From positions 131,501-195,500 of the forward strand of contig NZ_CP140153.1 in NCBI RefSeq assembly GCF_034479635.1: a stretch of 64,000 nt of DNA, given 5' to 3'. The position numbers and the translations under genes are program-made. Position 1 is the stretch's first letter. Each line of letters opens with the position of its first letter. The DNA is from Guyparkeria halophila (GTDB taxonomy: Bacteria; Pseudomonadota; Gammaproteobacteria; Halothiobacillales; Halothiobacillaceae). Shown piece after piece: positions 9,386 to 22,707 of the stretch. A model generated the notes under the pieces. That model worked only from the letters and a program-made list of their open reading frames with translations, was not told where the DNA came from and did not search any database.

Positions 9386-10774
9386 TCAGTCCTTTTGCTT
9401 GCGTGGTCGCTGCCAGCCGGCGATCGCCTTCTGCCGACTGCGCGCGATGGCCAGCTCGCCCTCGCCCACGTCGCGGGTGATCGTCGATCCGGCGCCGATG
9501 GTGGCATCGCTGCCCACGCGGACCGGGGCAACCAGCTGCGTGGCCGAACCCACGAACACCCGGTCCCCGATCTCGGTGACGTGCTTGTTCGCGCCGTCGT
9601 AGTTGCAGGTGATGGTGCCGGCGCCGAGATTGCTGTCATCGCCGACGCGGGCATCGCCCACGTAGGACAGGTGGTTGACCTTGGACCGCTCACCGATGCG
9701 CGCGGCCTTGATCTCGACGAAGTTGCCGATCCTGGCCGCCGAGTCGAGTGCCGCGCCGGGACGCAGACGCGCATAGGGGCCGATGGCGTTGTCACCCGCG
9801 GCCACCACGCCGTCGACGTGACTGAAGGCCTCCACCGTCGATCCGGCGCCGATCTCGCAGTCGCGCAGGACACAATGCGGGCCCACGCGGACATTGTCCC
9901 CCAGGCGCACATCGCCCTCGAACACGCAGCCGACGTCGATCGACACATCCCGGCCACAGTCGAGTGAGCCGCGGATGTCGATGCGTGCCGTGTCGGCCAG
10001 GCTCGTGCCGGCCAGCGCCAACGCCTCGGCCTGGCGCTGCTGGTAGACCCGCTCCAGGCGGGACAGGGCGAGTCGGTCGTTGACCCCCGTCACCGCCCAG
10101 GCATCCTCGGCGATCACCGCCTCGACCGACTTGTCCTCGGCCGCGGCCATCTCGATGATGTCGGTCAGGTACAACTCGCCCTGGGCATTACCGGATTCGA
10201 GTCGATCCAGCCACGCGACCAGGTCGCCGTAGCGCGCCATCAGGATGCCGGTATTGACCTCCCGGACCTGGCGTTCCGCTTCGTTCGCATCCTTCTGCTC
10301 GACGATGCGCAGGACGCGCCCGCTGTCGTCCCGCAGGATGCGCCCATAGCCGGTCGGGTCGTCCATGTGCACGGTCAGCAGGGACACGACCGCAGACGAG
10401 CCAATCAGGCGCTCGAGCAGACCGGCACCCAGCAGCGGCACGTCGGCATACAGGACCAGCACCCGATCGTCCGCCCCGGCCCGCAATCCGTCGATCCCGA
10501 TCTGAACCGCGTGGCCGGTGCCGTTTTGCTCGTCTTGCCACACCCAGGCCACCTGCCGCTCCGCCTCGGCGTCACGCACCGCCTCGCCCTGGTGACCGAT
10601 CACCACGCGTATCGAGGCCGGCTGCAGCGCCGCCGCCGTGTCCAGGCAATGAGCGAGCATCGATCGGCCGGCAATCTCGTGCAGCACCTTTGGCCTGCTC
10701 GAACGCATGCGCGTGCCCTTGCCCGCGGCGAGAACCACCACGTGCAGCTGACCGGTTGCCGAATCCTTCATCAC
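9386..10774 (-). CDS. glmU: Bifunctional GlmU: glucosamine-1-phosphate acetyltransferase / UDP-GlcNAc pyrophosphorylase
   Basis: GlmU makes UDP-GlcNAc for peptidoglycan and LPS: the C-terminal domain acetylates glucosamine-1-P and the N-terminal domain transfers UMP from UTP. The pyrophosphorylase signature is LAAGKGTRMRSSRPKVLHE near residues 14-32. From about residue 260 the left-handed beta-helix hexapeptide repeats are evident (IGAGSTVEAF, IGPYARLRPG, KVNHLSYVGDARVG and others). The 462 residues are typical. It lies downstream of the ATP synthase operon, as in many Gammaproteobacteria, but is separated from it by a terminator. Confidence 0.97.
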   Translation of the reverse strand: MMKDSATGQLHVVVLAAGKGTRMRSSRPKVLHEIAGRSMLAHCLDTAAALQPASIRVVIGHQGEAVRDAEAERQVAWVWQDEQNGTGHAVQIGIDGLRAGADDRVLVLYADVPLLGAGLLERLIGSSAVVSLLTVHMDDPTGYGRILRDDSGRVLRIVEQKDANEAERQVREVNTGILMARYGDLVAWLDRLESGNAQGELYLTDIIEMAAAEDKSVEAVIAEDAWAVTGVNDRLALSRLERVYQQRQAEALALAGTSLADTARIDIRGSLDCGRDVSIDVGCVFEGDVRLGDNVRVGPHCVLRDCEIGAGSTVEAFSHVDGVVAAGDNAIGPYARLRPGAALDSAARIGNFVEIKAARIGERSKVNHLSYVGDARVGDDSNLGAGTITCNYDGANKHVTEIGDRVFVGSATQLVAPVRVGSDATIGAGSTITRDVGEGELAIARSRQKAIAGWQRPRKQKD

Positions 10775-10820
10775 TTATTCACCTATCGTTTCTTGCCGAC
10801 GCCACGGTCGATGCAAACAA

Positions 10821-10844
10821 AAAAGGAGCCCGAAGGCCCCTTTT
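10821..10844 (-). terminator. Intrinsic terminator of the ATP synthase operon
   Basis: On the minus strand a GGGGCC-ttcg-GGCTCC stem is followed by a run of six T's, 25 bases after the atpC stop. This is a standard rho-independent terminator separating atpC from glmU. Confidence 0.75.
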
Positions 10845-10868
10845 CAACACGTCTGCCGACGCGTCGCC

Positions 10869-11312
10869 TTAGTGGCGACCACCGGCGGAACGCATGGACT
10901 TGATCCACTTGAGGCGTTCTTCCGCCTCGACCATGATCATATCGGCCGAGGTGAAGTCGAGCTGCCCGCGCTGCTCGTACTCCTGAACGTACTCCTCCTC
11001 TTCGCCCATGCGGGCTTCGAGCTCGTTGGGATCCAGGTTCTTCGCGTCCTCTTCCGTCAGCGCCCAGTCAGCGATGATGCTGACCACGTGGGGCTGGACT
11101 TCGACCACGCCAAAACCGACGAAATAGCGCACGATCGAGCCATCGTCCTGATGCACGCGGACTTCGCCCGGGCGCAGTACCGACAGCGTCTGCGTGTGAC
11201 GGGCAGTGACGCCCATTTCACCGGCTTCGGTCGGGATGGAGACGAACGTCGCCATCCCGCTGAAGATCGGCTTCTCCATGCTGACGATGTCGACTCGGGT
11301 AGTCATAGCCAT
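10869..11312 (-). CDS. atpC: ATP synthase epsilon subunit
   Basis: A 147-residue subunit of the F1 central stalk that couples rotation to catalysis and can inhibit hydrolysis through its C-terminal helices. The N-terminal beta-sandwich carries typical residues (GEMGVTARHTQTLSVLRPGEVR, here shown in part as MGVTARHTQTL), and the C-terminal part is the helical hairpin. It is the last gene of the atp operon, 15 bases after atpD, followed by a terminator. Confidence 0.96.
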   Translation of the reverse strand: MAMTTRVDIVSMEKPIFSGMATFVSIPTEAGEMGVTARHTQTLSVLRPGEVRVHQDDGSIVRYFVGFGVVEVQPHVVSIIADWALTEEDAKNLDPNELEARMGEEEEYVQEYEQRGQLDFTSADMIMVEAEERLKWIKSMRSAGGRH

Positions 11313-11327
11313 TGTCGACCTCCGTTA

Positions 11328-12758
<1,431 letters not shown>

Positions 12759-13619
12759 TCACACGGCGGCTGCGCCGGACACGATCTCGGAGATTTCCTG
12801 AGTGATCGCCGCCTGACGCGCCTTGTTGTACTGCTGCTTCAGGTCGCCGATCATGTCATTGGCGTTGTCGGACGCGTTCTTCATTGCGATCCGGCGTGCC
12901 GCCATTTCACAGGCCACGTTCTCGACGGTGGCCGACACGATCTGACCCGCGAGGTACCGCTTGAGCACCGCATCCAGGACGATCTCCGAGTCCGGCTCGT
13001 AGATGTAGTCCCAGTGATGCTTGAGGCTCTCGTCCTCCTGGTACTGCAAGGGCGCGATCTGCTTGACGGTCGGGTCCTGGGTCATCGAGTTGACGAACCC
13101 GTTGTGGGCCAGATCGATGCGGTCCACGTCGCCGTTTTCGAACGCGGCGAGTGCCGCATTGATCGCCTTGCGCATCGCCGCGTAGCTCGGCTTGTCGCCC
13201 AGCCCCGTCACGGAGGTCAGGATGTTGCCCCCGTAACGGCGAAAGAAGGCGCGGCCCTTGCTGCCGATCGGGATGACGTCGACCTCGACACCATTTTTCT
13301 CGTATTCCCGAATCTTGTCGGTCGTGCGCTTGAGCAGGTTGACGTTCAGCCCGCCGCACAGGCCCCGATCCGTGGTGACCACGATCATGAGAACGCGCTT
13401 GACCTCACGCTCGACCATCAGGGGATGGCGGTACTCAGGATGCGCGTTGGTGATGTGACCCACTACCTCGAGAAATTTCTCGGCGTAGGGACGGGTCGCC
13501 TCCATCGCTTCCTGGGCGCGCCGCATCTTGGATGCGGCCACCATTTCCATCGCCTTGGTGATCTTGCGCGTGTTCTGGACGCTCTTGATCTTGGTGCGAA
13601 TCTCTTTGCCTACGGCCAT
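12759..13619 (-). CDS. atpG: ATP synthase gamma subunit
   Basis: The rotating central shaft of F1. The 286-residue protein begins MAVGKEIRTKIKSVQNTRKI, includes TTDRGLCGGLN near the middle and ends with the helix ITQEISEIVSGAAAV. Both terminal helices form the coiled-coil shaft and are intact. It is the operon neighbour of atpA (15-base gap) and atpD. Confidence 0.97.
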   Translation of the reverse strand: MAVGKEIRTKIKSVQNTRKITKAMEMVAASKMRRAQEAMEATRPYAEKFLEVVGHITNAHPEYRHPLMVEREVKRVLMIVVTTDRGLCGGLNVNLLKRTTDKIREYEKNGVEVDVIPIGSKGRAFFRRYGGNILTSVTGLGDKPSYAAMRKAINAALAAFENGDVDRIDLAHNGFVNSMTQDPTVKQIAPLQYQEDESLKHHWDYIYEPDSEIVLDAVLKRYLAGQIVSATVENVACEMAARRIAMKNASDNANDMIGDLKQQYNKARQAAITQEISEIVSGAAAV

Positions 13620-13634
13620 GATCTCGCCCCCCGG

Positions 13635-15173
<1,539 letters not shown>

Positions 15174-15184
15174 GGAAGATCTCC

Positions 15185-15721
15185 TTAGCGACTCATTTGT
15201 ACGGCAAGATGCTCGAGCTCTCCGCGCATCGATCCGTCGATGACCAGGTCACCGGCGCGAACGATCGCGCCGCCGATGAGGTCTTCGTCGACGGTAGTTT
15301 CGAGCTCTACGGTGCGATCGAGTCGCTTGCCGAGCGCTGTTTTGATTTGGTTCGACTGCTCGTCGGTCAGAGGCTTGGCCGAGACGACGGAGGCCACGAT
15401 GCGGCGCTCCGCTTCGGCACGCAGCTTCTCGAATTCCGCGGCCACTTCCGGCAGCAGGTCGAGGCGGTCGCGTTCGCCGAGCAGACGCACGAGATTGAGC
15501 GCCTTCTCGTCGACCGAGTCCTCGACCACCTTGATGAAGCCGGCGAGCCGATCGGCACGGGAGCGAGCCTCGTCGCCCAGAAACGCGACCATATCGGCGT
15601 TCTGCGCGACGGCAGACAGCCCGGCAAGCGTCTCGGACCAGTGCTTGGCCTGCGCCTTGTCGGCACAGAGGTCATGCACTGCCTTGGCGTACGAGATGGC
15701 GACTGTGGTGTGGTCAGACAT
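15185..15721 (-). CDS. atpH: ATP synthase delta subunit
   Basis: The 178-residue peripheral-stalk subunit that joins the b dimer to the top of F1. The N-terminal six-helix domain ([13 protein letters not shown]) and the C-terminal pattern [20 protein letters not shown] are typical of OSCP/delta. It is placed between atpF and atpA as in the standard operon. Confidence 0.96.
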   Translation of the reverse strand: MSDHTTVAISYAKAVHDLCADKAQAKHWSETLAGLSAVAQNADMVAFLGDEARSRADRLAGFIKVVEDSVDEKALNLVRLLGERDRLDLLPEVAAEFEKLRAEAERRIVASVVSAKPLTDEQSNQIKTALGKRLDRTVELETTVDEDLIGGAIVRAGDLVIDGSMRGELEHLAVQMSR

Positions 15722-15737
15722 GGGGCCTCCGCTAGTC

Positions 15738-16208
15738 CTAGATCCGAGCGATCAGATCTGAGATCGCGGATTCGTGGTCCTTGTCCGTCACCTCGCGCTT
15801 GAGGATGCGCTCGGCACCGGTGGCAGCCACGTCGGCAACCTGGGAGCGGAGCTCTTCCTTGGCGCGATTGACCTCGCGGTCGATCTCGGCGTTGGCCTGG
15901 GCGACGATGCGCTCGGCCTCGGTCTTGGCGTTGTTACGCGCCTCTTCCAGGATCTGGTTCGAACGAGAATTCGCCTGAGCGATGATGTCGTTCGCCTTGT
16001 CCTTGGCCTCGCGCAGCAGCTCGGTCGAGCGCTCCTGGGCCAGTTTCAGCTCGTGCTTGCCACGCTCGGAAGCGGACAGGCCGTCAGCAATCTTCTTGCG
16101 ACGCGCTTCCATGAGGGCAGAAAGCGGCGCCCACAGGTATTTGTTGACCAGCCAGATCATCAGCACGAAGGCGATCAGCTGAGCAAGCAGTGTGATCGAA
16201 ATACTCAC
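15738..16208 (-). CDS. atpF: ATP synthase Fo subunit b
   Basis: The 156-residue stator subunit. It has one N-terminal membrane helix (residues ~4-24, [20 protein letters not shown]) and a long, charged right-handed coiled coil (~30-156) that dimerises and holds F1 through delta. It begins MSISITLL, as in E. coli (MNLNATIL). It lies between atpE (98-base gap) and atpH. Confidence 0.96.
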   Translation of the reverse strand: MSISITLLAQLIAFVLMIWLVNKYLWAPLSALMEARRKKIADGLSASERGKHELKLAQERSTELLREAKDKANDIIAQANSRSNQILEEARNNAKTEAERIVAQANAEIDREVNRAKEELRSQVADVAATGAERILKREVTDKDHESAISDLIARI

Positions 16209-16306
16209 AATGTCCCCTCGCGTAAATACGGATTGGGTTTCCGGTCAGCATGAAGCGGCGGATCGAACCGCCGCCCATGCCGAATCGATGTCACGAAGGA
16301 CGCGAC

Positions 16307-16594
16307 TTAGAGAGCGCCAATCGCGGCGGTCAGGGCACCGACGAACGGGTTGGCGAACAGGAACCACATCGCGAACGCGAGGATGATGAACGGGAAGGAC
16401 TCCATCAGACCGGCGAAGATGAACATGTTGGTCATCAGCTGCGGACGCATTTCCGGCTGACGCGCGATGCCCTCGAGGGTCTTGGAACAGATCAGGCCCC
16501 AGCCGATGGCCGAACCGAGGCCGGCGGCAGCGAGGATCACACCAACGCCAACTGCGGTGTAGGCATAGATGGTAGCGAGCATATCGGGGGTCAT
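16307..16594 (-). CDS. atpE: ATP synthase Fo subunit c
   Basis: The 95-residue rotor-ring proteolipid: two membrane helices joined by the polar loop ARQPE (44-48). The ion-binding carboxylate in helix 2 is Glu65, followed by Ser66 (AGLMESFPF), rather than the Asp61 of E. coli. Position 32, a glutamine in sodium-binding rings, is Trp here, which favours a proton ring; this is inference. It is followed downstream by a 98-base gap before atpF. Confidence 0.96.
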   Translation of the reverse strand: MTPDMLATIYAYTAVGVGVILAAAGLGSAIGWGLICSKTLEGIARQPEMRPQLMTNMFIFAGLMESFPFIILAFAMWFLFANPFVGALTAAIGAL

Positions 16595-16649
16595 AGCTTC
16601 TTCTCCTAATCAGAAAAACAAAGGGTCAAAGGAAACTCGGGTCGGTGTC

Positions 16650-17897
<1,248 letters not shown>

Positions 17898-17901
<4 letters not shown>

Positions 17902-18185
17902 GAGCGATCCGAATCCCGCGGTTCGTCATCCCGGCCGGTGGCCAGCAACGCCTTCTTCGCATTGCGCATGCCGGCGATGAAACCGAGGGCCCCGAGGATC
18001 AGCATGAAGATCGGCGCCGTCTCCAGCCAACTGTCCAGCATGAAGCCGAGAAAAAGTCCGGCAATGACGCTGGAGGCAAACATGTTCCCGGCGCCCACCT
18101 GGAGCAGCCCCTTGAAGCGCGCACTCCAGTAACCGCCCTGACCCTTCTGGTCTGTGCCGGCGGGCGTCTTGTCGGGATCGTTCAT
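17898..18185 (-). CDS. atpZ: AtpZ/AtpI-family F0F1 ATPase assembly protein
   Basis: A 95-residue protein with a polar N-terminus (to ~20) and two membrane helices (about 35-56 and 60-80) in the arrangement of the 'putative F0F1-ATPase subunit' family (AtpZ). The second helix contains LILGALGFIAGMRNAKK. It is the first gene of the atp operon. The ATG at 18183-18185 was chosen because a promoter-like pair lies just upstream (18211-18239) and the extra upstream frame is not conserved in character. AtpZ and AtpI proteins are proposed assembly factors or cation channels. Confidence 0.82.
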
Positions 18186-18210
18186 GTTCGGGGCCCAAAA
18201 ATTGGCGGTC

Positions 18211-18239
18211 AGTGTAGCGATTCGCTCATCCAACGACAA
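18211..18239 (-). promoter_or_regulatory. Putative sigma-70 promoter of the atp operon
   Basis: On the minus strand, TTGTCG (18234-18239) and TACACT (18211-18216) are separated by exactly 17 bases. The -10 lies 25 bases ahead of the atpZ ATG. It matches the sigma-70 consensus at moderate strength and is the best candidate in the parB-atp gap. Confidence 0.45.
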
Positions 18240-18333
18240 GCAATGATGCCTTGGCTGGCTATGAGTCGGGCGCCTGCAGCGGGGCCACTGACATCGCACT
18301 GGTTCCACGCGCCACGTGAACCCAAGGCCGGGG

Positions 18334-19215
18334 TCAGTCCACCTCGGGGCGTCCGCCCTCAGCGCGGCCGACCAGGCGCTCGATCAGGCCGTCAAGCTGG
18401 TCGAGGCTGTCGAAAGCCAGAACCACGCGCCCCTTACCGCGGCGATTGGCCTGGATGGTGACGGCCGTGCCGAGCGCCTCGCCCAGGCGCCGCTCGAGGG
18501 CGCGGGCATCCGGGTCATCGTCGTCCTCGGGGGCGGGGGTGGCCGCCTTCAGGTAGCGGCCGACCATGGATTCGACCTGTCGCACGGTCAGCGTACGCGA
18601 GACCACCTTGTCGGCAATACCGGCCTGTTCCTTTTTCGGCAGGACGGCGAGGCTGCGGGCGTGGCCGGCCTCGATCTTGCGCTCGCGCAGCAGCTTCTGC
18701 ACCGGGGCGGCCAGCTCCAGCAGCCGCAGAGCGTTGCTCACCGCCGGGCGCGACACACCCAGCACGTCGGCAACCTGCTGGTGGGTCAGCTCGAACTCCT
18801 TGACCAGCCGCTGCATTGCCTGGGCCTGCTCGATCGCATCGAGATCCTCGCGCTGGAGGTTCTCGATCAGCGCCATGGCGGCCGCCTGGTTGTCATCAAT
18901 CTCGCGCACGACGGCCGGGATGTGATCGAGGCCCGCCTTCTGCGCCGCGCGCCAGCGCCGTTCGCCGGCAATCAGTTCGTACTCACCGGAACGGCGGCGC
19001 ACCACCACCGGCTGGATCACGCCCTGGGCGCGAATGGAATCGGCCAACTCGGTCAGGGCGGCCTCGTCGAAACGGGTGCGCGGCTGGAACGGATTGGGGC
19101 GGATCAGATCGACCGCCAGTTCACGCAGCTGCGCGCCGGCTTGCTCGGCGGGACGCTCCGCAGTGCCCAGCAGGGCATCCAGACCGCGCCCCAATCCCTT
19201 GCGTTTCGTGCTCAT
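18334..19215 (-). CDS. parB: Chromosome-partitioning protein ParB
   Basis: A 293-residue CTPase and DNA clamp that loads at parS sites and drives origin segregation. It starts RKGLGRGLDALLG, has the Srx-like nucleotide-binding motifs GERRWRAA and ENLQREDL, and then a helix-turn-helix (THQQVADVLGVSRPAVSNALRLLEL, here in part: VADVLGVSRPAVSN). The ATG at 19213-19215 lies 4 bases after the parA stop. A GTG 30 bases upstream overlaps parA and is less likely. Confidence 0.96.
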   Translation of the reverse strand: MSTKRKGLGRGLDALLGTAERPAEQAGAQLRELAVDLIRPNPFQPRTRFDEAALTELADSIRAQGVIQPVVVRRRSGEYELIAGERRWRAAQKAGLDHIPAVVREIDDNQAAAMALIENLQREDLDAIEQAQAMQRLVKEFELTHQQVADVLGVSRPAVSNALRLLELAAPVQKLLRERKIEAGHARSLAVLPKKEQAGIADKVVSRTLTVRQVESMVGRYLKAATPAPEDDDDPDARALERRLGEALGTAVTIQANRRGKGRVVLAFDSLDQLDGLIERLVGRAEGGRPEVD

Positions 19216-19219
19216 GCCA

Positions 19220-20059
19220 TCAGCCTCTGTGTCCCGATTCGTCACGACCGGGAGCCCCTTGGCGCAGGGCGGCCGGCTTGCCGAGCTTGCCGCGCTTGCG
19301 CGCCCGCTTGATCAGTTCGCGGGCCACGTCGGCATGCGCCTCGGCGCCGCTGGAGCTCTTGTCGTAGAACATGGCCGGCAGGCCGTGGCTGGGCGCCTCG
19401 GCCAGCCGCACGTTGCGCGGCACCAGCGCATCGAAGACACGGTCGCCGAAGTGCTGGCGCAACTGCCCGCTCACGTCCTGCGCGAGTCGGTTGCGCGCAT
19501 CATACAGTGTGCGCAGCACCCCCGCGATGCCGAGGTCCGGGTTGAGCGCGACCCGCACCTGTTCGATCGTATCCAGCAGGGCGGAGAGACCTTCCAGGGC
19601 AAAATATTCGCACTGCACGGGGATCAGCACGTCATCGGCCGCGGCCAGACTGTTGATCGTGAGGGTATTCAGGGCCGGCGGGCAGTCGATCAGGACGAAG
19701 TCGTAGTCGTCGACCAGCGGGGCGAGCGCTTGGCGCAGCTTGGTCTCGCGGCCGATGCGCGTGACCAGCTGGAATTCGGTACCGGCCAGATCGATGGTCG
19801 CGGGCAGCAGGTCGAAGCCGCCCGGGTCGGTGGGCAATAGCGCCTCGGCCACGCCGATCTCCTCGAGCAGCACCTGTCCAACGTGACGCTCGACCGAATG
19901 CTTGTCGAAGCCCGAGCTGACGGTGGCGTTGCCCTGCGGGTCCATGTCGACCAACAGCACGCGGCGGCCGAATGCCTGCAGGGCCGCGGCCAGATTGACC
20001 GCCGTGGTGGTCTTGCCAACGCCGCCCTTCTGGTTGGTGATCGCCAGCACCCAGCTCAT
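19220..20059 (-). CDS. parA: Chromosome-partitioning ATPase ParA
   Basis: A 279-residue deviant Walker A ATPase (KGGVGKTTTAVNLAAAL, residues ~10-26) of the Soj/ParA chromosomal type, which forms nucleoid gradients that pull ParB-bound origins apart. LLVDMDPQGNAT and LIDCPPAL are the A' and B motifs. The start overlaps rsmG by 4 bases (20056-20059). The mnmG-rsmG-parA-parB order is the conserved origin block. Confidence 0.96.
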   Translation of the reverse strand: MSWVLAITNQKGGVGKTTTAVNLAAALQAFGRRVLLVDMDPQGNATVSSGFDKHSVERHVGQVLLEEIGVAEALLPTDPGGFDLLPATIDLAGTEFQLVTRIGRETKLRQALAPLVDDYDFVLIDCPPALNTLTINSLAAADDVLIPVQCEYFALEGLSALLDTIEQVRVALNPDLGIAGVLRTLYDARNRLAQDVSGQLRQHFGDRVFDALVPRNVRLAEAPSHGLPAMFYDKSSSGAEAHADVARELIKRARKRGKLGKPAALRQGAPGRDESGHRG

Positions 20060-20721
20060 GCGACCGCCTCCCGATCGATCACCAGCAGGTGGCGTTCGGC
20101 ATCGAGATCGGGGACAGCCAGCGCATGCCGGGCGGTGACGACAAACCCATCCGGCAGGGCGTCGAGCTCCTGCCGATCGAGCCGGCCCTTCATGGCATAC
20201 AGGCGCCCGCCATCGGCGAGCAGCGGGGCGCCGAGCCGGACGAAATCGGCCAGTGCGGCAAACGCGCGCGAGATCACGCAGTCGAACCGGTCGGCCGGAT
20301 CGAGCTGCTCGACGCGTTCACGGCGTACGGTGACGTTGCCCAGCCCCAGCTCGCGCTGGGCGGCCATGGCGAAACGCGTCATCTTGAGATTGGAGTCGAC
20401 CAAGGTGACCTCACTGTCGGGGCGACAAACCGCCAAGATCATACCCGGTATGCCCGGACCACTGCCAATGTCGAGCAGACGCGGACAGGCGGGCAGGTGG
20501 GGAAGCACCGCCAATGAGTCGAGCAGGTGACGGGTGACCATCGACTCGAGGTCGCGCACCGCGGTGAGGTTGTAGGCACGATTCCAGCGAGCAAGCAGTT
20601 CGAGATAGTCGATCAGTCGCCGCCCGACGGCCGGCTCGAGCGCGAGCCCGAGACGATCCGTGCCGTCGAGCAGTCGCCGTTCGAGCCGTTCGCGTTGCTC
20701 GCCGGATAGCGCCGCGGGCAT
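20056..20721 (-). CDS. rsmG: 16S rRNA (guanine527-N7)-methyltransferase RsmG
   Basis: Methylates G527 of 16S rRNA using SAM; loss gives low-level streptomycin resistance in several bacteria. The 221-residue protein carries the SAM-binding motif LLDIGSGPGIPGM and an N-terminal helical region (RRLIDYLELLARWNRAYNLT, shown in part). It is 4 bases downstream of mnmG and overlaps parA by 4 bases. Confidence 0.96.
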   Translation of the reverse strand: MPAALSGEQRERLERRLLDGTDRLGLALEPAVGRRLIDYLELLARWNRAYNLTAVRDLESMVTRHLLDSLAVLPHLPACPRLLDIGSGPGIPGMILAVCRPDSEVTLVDSNLKMTRFAMAAQRELGLGNVTVRRERVEQLDPADRFDCVISRAFAALADFVRLGAPLLADGGRLYAMKGRLDRQELDALPDGFVVTARHALAVPDLDAERHLLVIDREAVA

Positions 20722-20725
20722 GCGG

Positions 20726-22606
20726 TCAGGCCGACCGGGCCAGCTGGCCGCGGCGCTTGAGGTGCACCAGCAGCAGGGAAACGGCGGCCGGGGTCACGCC
20801 CGGAATGCGCGCCGCCTGGCCGACCGTGGCCGGGCGCTGGGCCGCGAGCTTGTCACGCACCTCGTTCGACAACCCCGGGATCTCGGCGTAGTCGATATCC
20901 ACCGGGATCGCCTCCTGCTCCTGCTTGACCGAGCGGGCGACCTCGTCACGCTGCCGGTCGATGTAGCCGGCGTACTTGGCCTCGATCTCGAGCTGCTCGA
21001 TTACCGCCGGGGCGGGCATGGCCTCGGGCGCCAGCTCGTCGACCGCAGCGATCTTGGCGTAGTCGAGCTCCGGACGACGCAGCAGATCGAGCGCGGTGAC
21101 ATTGCGCGAGACCGAGCCGTCGAGCTTGTCGGCGGCCGGATGGCCCGGATGGACCCAGATCTCCTTGAGGCGGCCGCGCTCGGCCTCGATCGCCTCCATC
21201 TTCTCGTTGAAGGCACGCCAGCGGCGCTCGTCGACCAGGCCCAGCTCGCGGCCGATCGCGGTCAGGCGCTGGTCGGCATTGTCCTCGCGCAGCATCAGGC
21301 GGTATTCCGCCCGGCTGGTGAACATGCGATAGGGCTCGAGCGTGCCCTGGGTGGTCAGGTCGTCGACCAACACGCCCAGATACGCCTGGTCGCGACGCAG
21401 GGTGAGCGGGTCGCGGTCGAGCACGCGCGCGGCGGCATTGGCACCGGCCATCAGCCCTTGGGCAGCCGCCTCCTCGTAACCGGTGGTGCCGTTGATCTGC
21501 CCGGCGAAGAACAACCCCTCGATCCCGCGGGTCTCGAGCGTGGGCTTGAGTCCGCGCGGATCGAAGAAGTCGTACTCGATCGCGTAGCCCGGCCGGGTGA
21601 TGTGCGCGTTCTCGAAACCGCGGATCGAACGGACCAGCTCCAGCTGCACGTCGAAGGGCAGGCTGGTGGAGATGCCGTTGGGGTAGACCTCGTGGGTATC
21701 CAGCCCCTCGGGCTCGACGAAAATCTGGTGCGAGTTCTTGTCGGCGAAACGATGGATCTTGTCCTCGATCGACGGGCAGTAGCGCGGGCCGATGCCCTCG
21801 ATATTGCCGGTGAACATCGGCGAGCGGTCCAGCCCGCCGCGGATGATCTCGTGGGTGCGCTCGTTGGTGTGCGTAATAAAGCACTCGACCTGACGCGGGT
21901 GCTCCTCGGGCGAGCCGAGGAAGGAGAACACCGGCGTGGGCGTGTCGCCCGGCTGGGCCTGCATCACCGAAAAGTCGAGGCTGCGACCGTCGAGGCGCGG
22001 CGGGGTGCCGGTCTTCAGGCGCGCCACACCCAGGTCGAGCGAGCGCAGTGTGTCGGCCAGCTTCTTGGCCGGCGGATCGCCGGCACGGCCGCCTTCCGAG
22101 CGCTCCAGCCCGACGTGAATCTGGCCGGCCAAAAAGGTGCCGGCGGTCAGCACCACCGACCCCCCAAAGAACTCGATCCCACCGGCGGTACGCACGCCGA
22201 CGACCCGCTCGCCGTCGAGGATCAGGTCATCGACACCTTGCTGGAACAGGGTCAGGTGCGGCTGGTTCTCCAGCATGTGGCGCACGGCGGCCTTATAGCG
22301 CACGCGGTCGGCCTGGGCGCGGGTGGCGCGCACGGCCGGCCCCTTGCGGGCGTTGAGGATGCGGAACTGGATGCCGCCCAGATCGGCGGCATGGCCCATC
22401 GCGCCGCCGAGCGCGTCGATCTCCTTGACCAGATGGCCCTTGCCGATCCCGCCGATGGCCGGATTGCAGCTCATCTGGCCGAGGGTCTCGATGTTGTGGG
22501 TGACCAGCAGGGTCTCCACGCCCATGCGAGCGGAAGCCAGCGCCGCCTCGGTGCCGGCATGGCCGCCGCCGATGACGATCACGGGGAATCGATCTGGATA
22601 ACGCAT
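20726..22606 (-). CDS. mnmG: tRNA uridine-5-carboxymethylaminomethyl(34) synthesis enzyme MnmG (GidA)
   Basis: A FAD enzyme that works with MnmE to place a carboxymethylaminomethyl group on wobble uridine 34. The 626-residue protein starts with the dinucleotide motif [14 protein letters not shown] (~10-23), and has [13 protein letters not shown] and a helical C-terminal domain ending in [12 protein letters not shown] and [11 protein letters not shown]. Its partner mnmE is usually adjacent but here lies 31.6 kb away at 54207-55553. Confidence 0.97.
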   Translation of the reverse strand: MRYPDRFPVIVIGGGHAGTEAALASARMGVETLLVTHNIETLGQMSCNPAIGGIGKGHLVKEIDALGGAMGHAADLGGIQFRILNARKGPAVRATRAQADRVRYKAAVRHMLENQPHLTLFQQGVDDLILDGERVVGVRTAGGIEFFGGSVVLTAGTFLAGQIHVGLERSEGGRAGDPPAKKLADTLRSLDLGVARLKTGTPPRLDGRSLDFSVMQAQPGDTPTPVFSFLGSPEEHPRQVECFITHTNERTHEIIRGGLDRSPMFTGNIEGIGPRYCPSIEDKIHRFADKNSHQIFVEPEGLDTHEVYPNGISTSLPFDVQLELVRSIRGFENAHITRPGYAIEYDFFDPRGLKPTLETRGIEGLFFAGQINGTTGYEEAAAQGLMAGANAAARVLDRDPLTLRRDQAYLGVLVDDLTTQGTLEPYRMFTSRAEYRLMLREDNADQRLTAIGRELGLVDERRWRAFNEKMEAIEAERGRLKEIWVHPGHPAADKLDGSVSRNVTALDLLRRPELDYAKIAAVDELAPEAMPAPAVIEQLEIEAKYAGYIDRQRDEVARSVKQEQEAIPVDIDYAEIPGLSNEVRDKLAAQRPATVGQAARIPGVTPAAVSLLLVHLKRRGQLARSA

Positions 22607-22707
22607 GGGAACCTCCTGCCGGCAATTCGGCTGACAACCCCGGGGCCAAAAATGGGCGCGGCAGTATAACGGAAACCGCTGTCAAATCCAGCAGTTATCG
22701 CCCGCCA

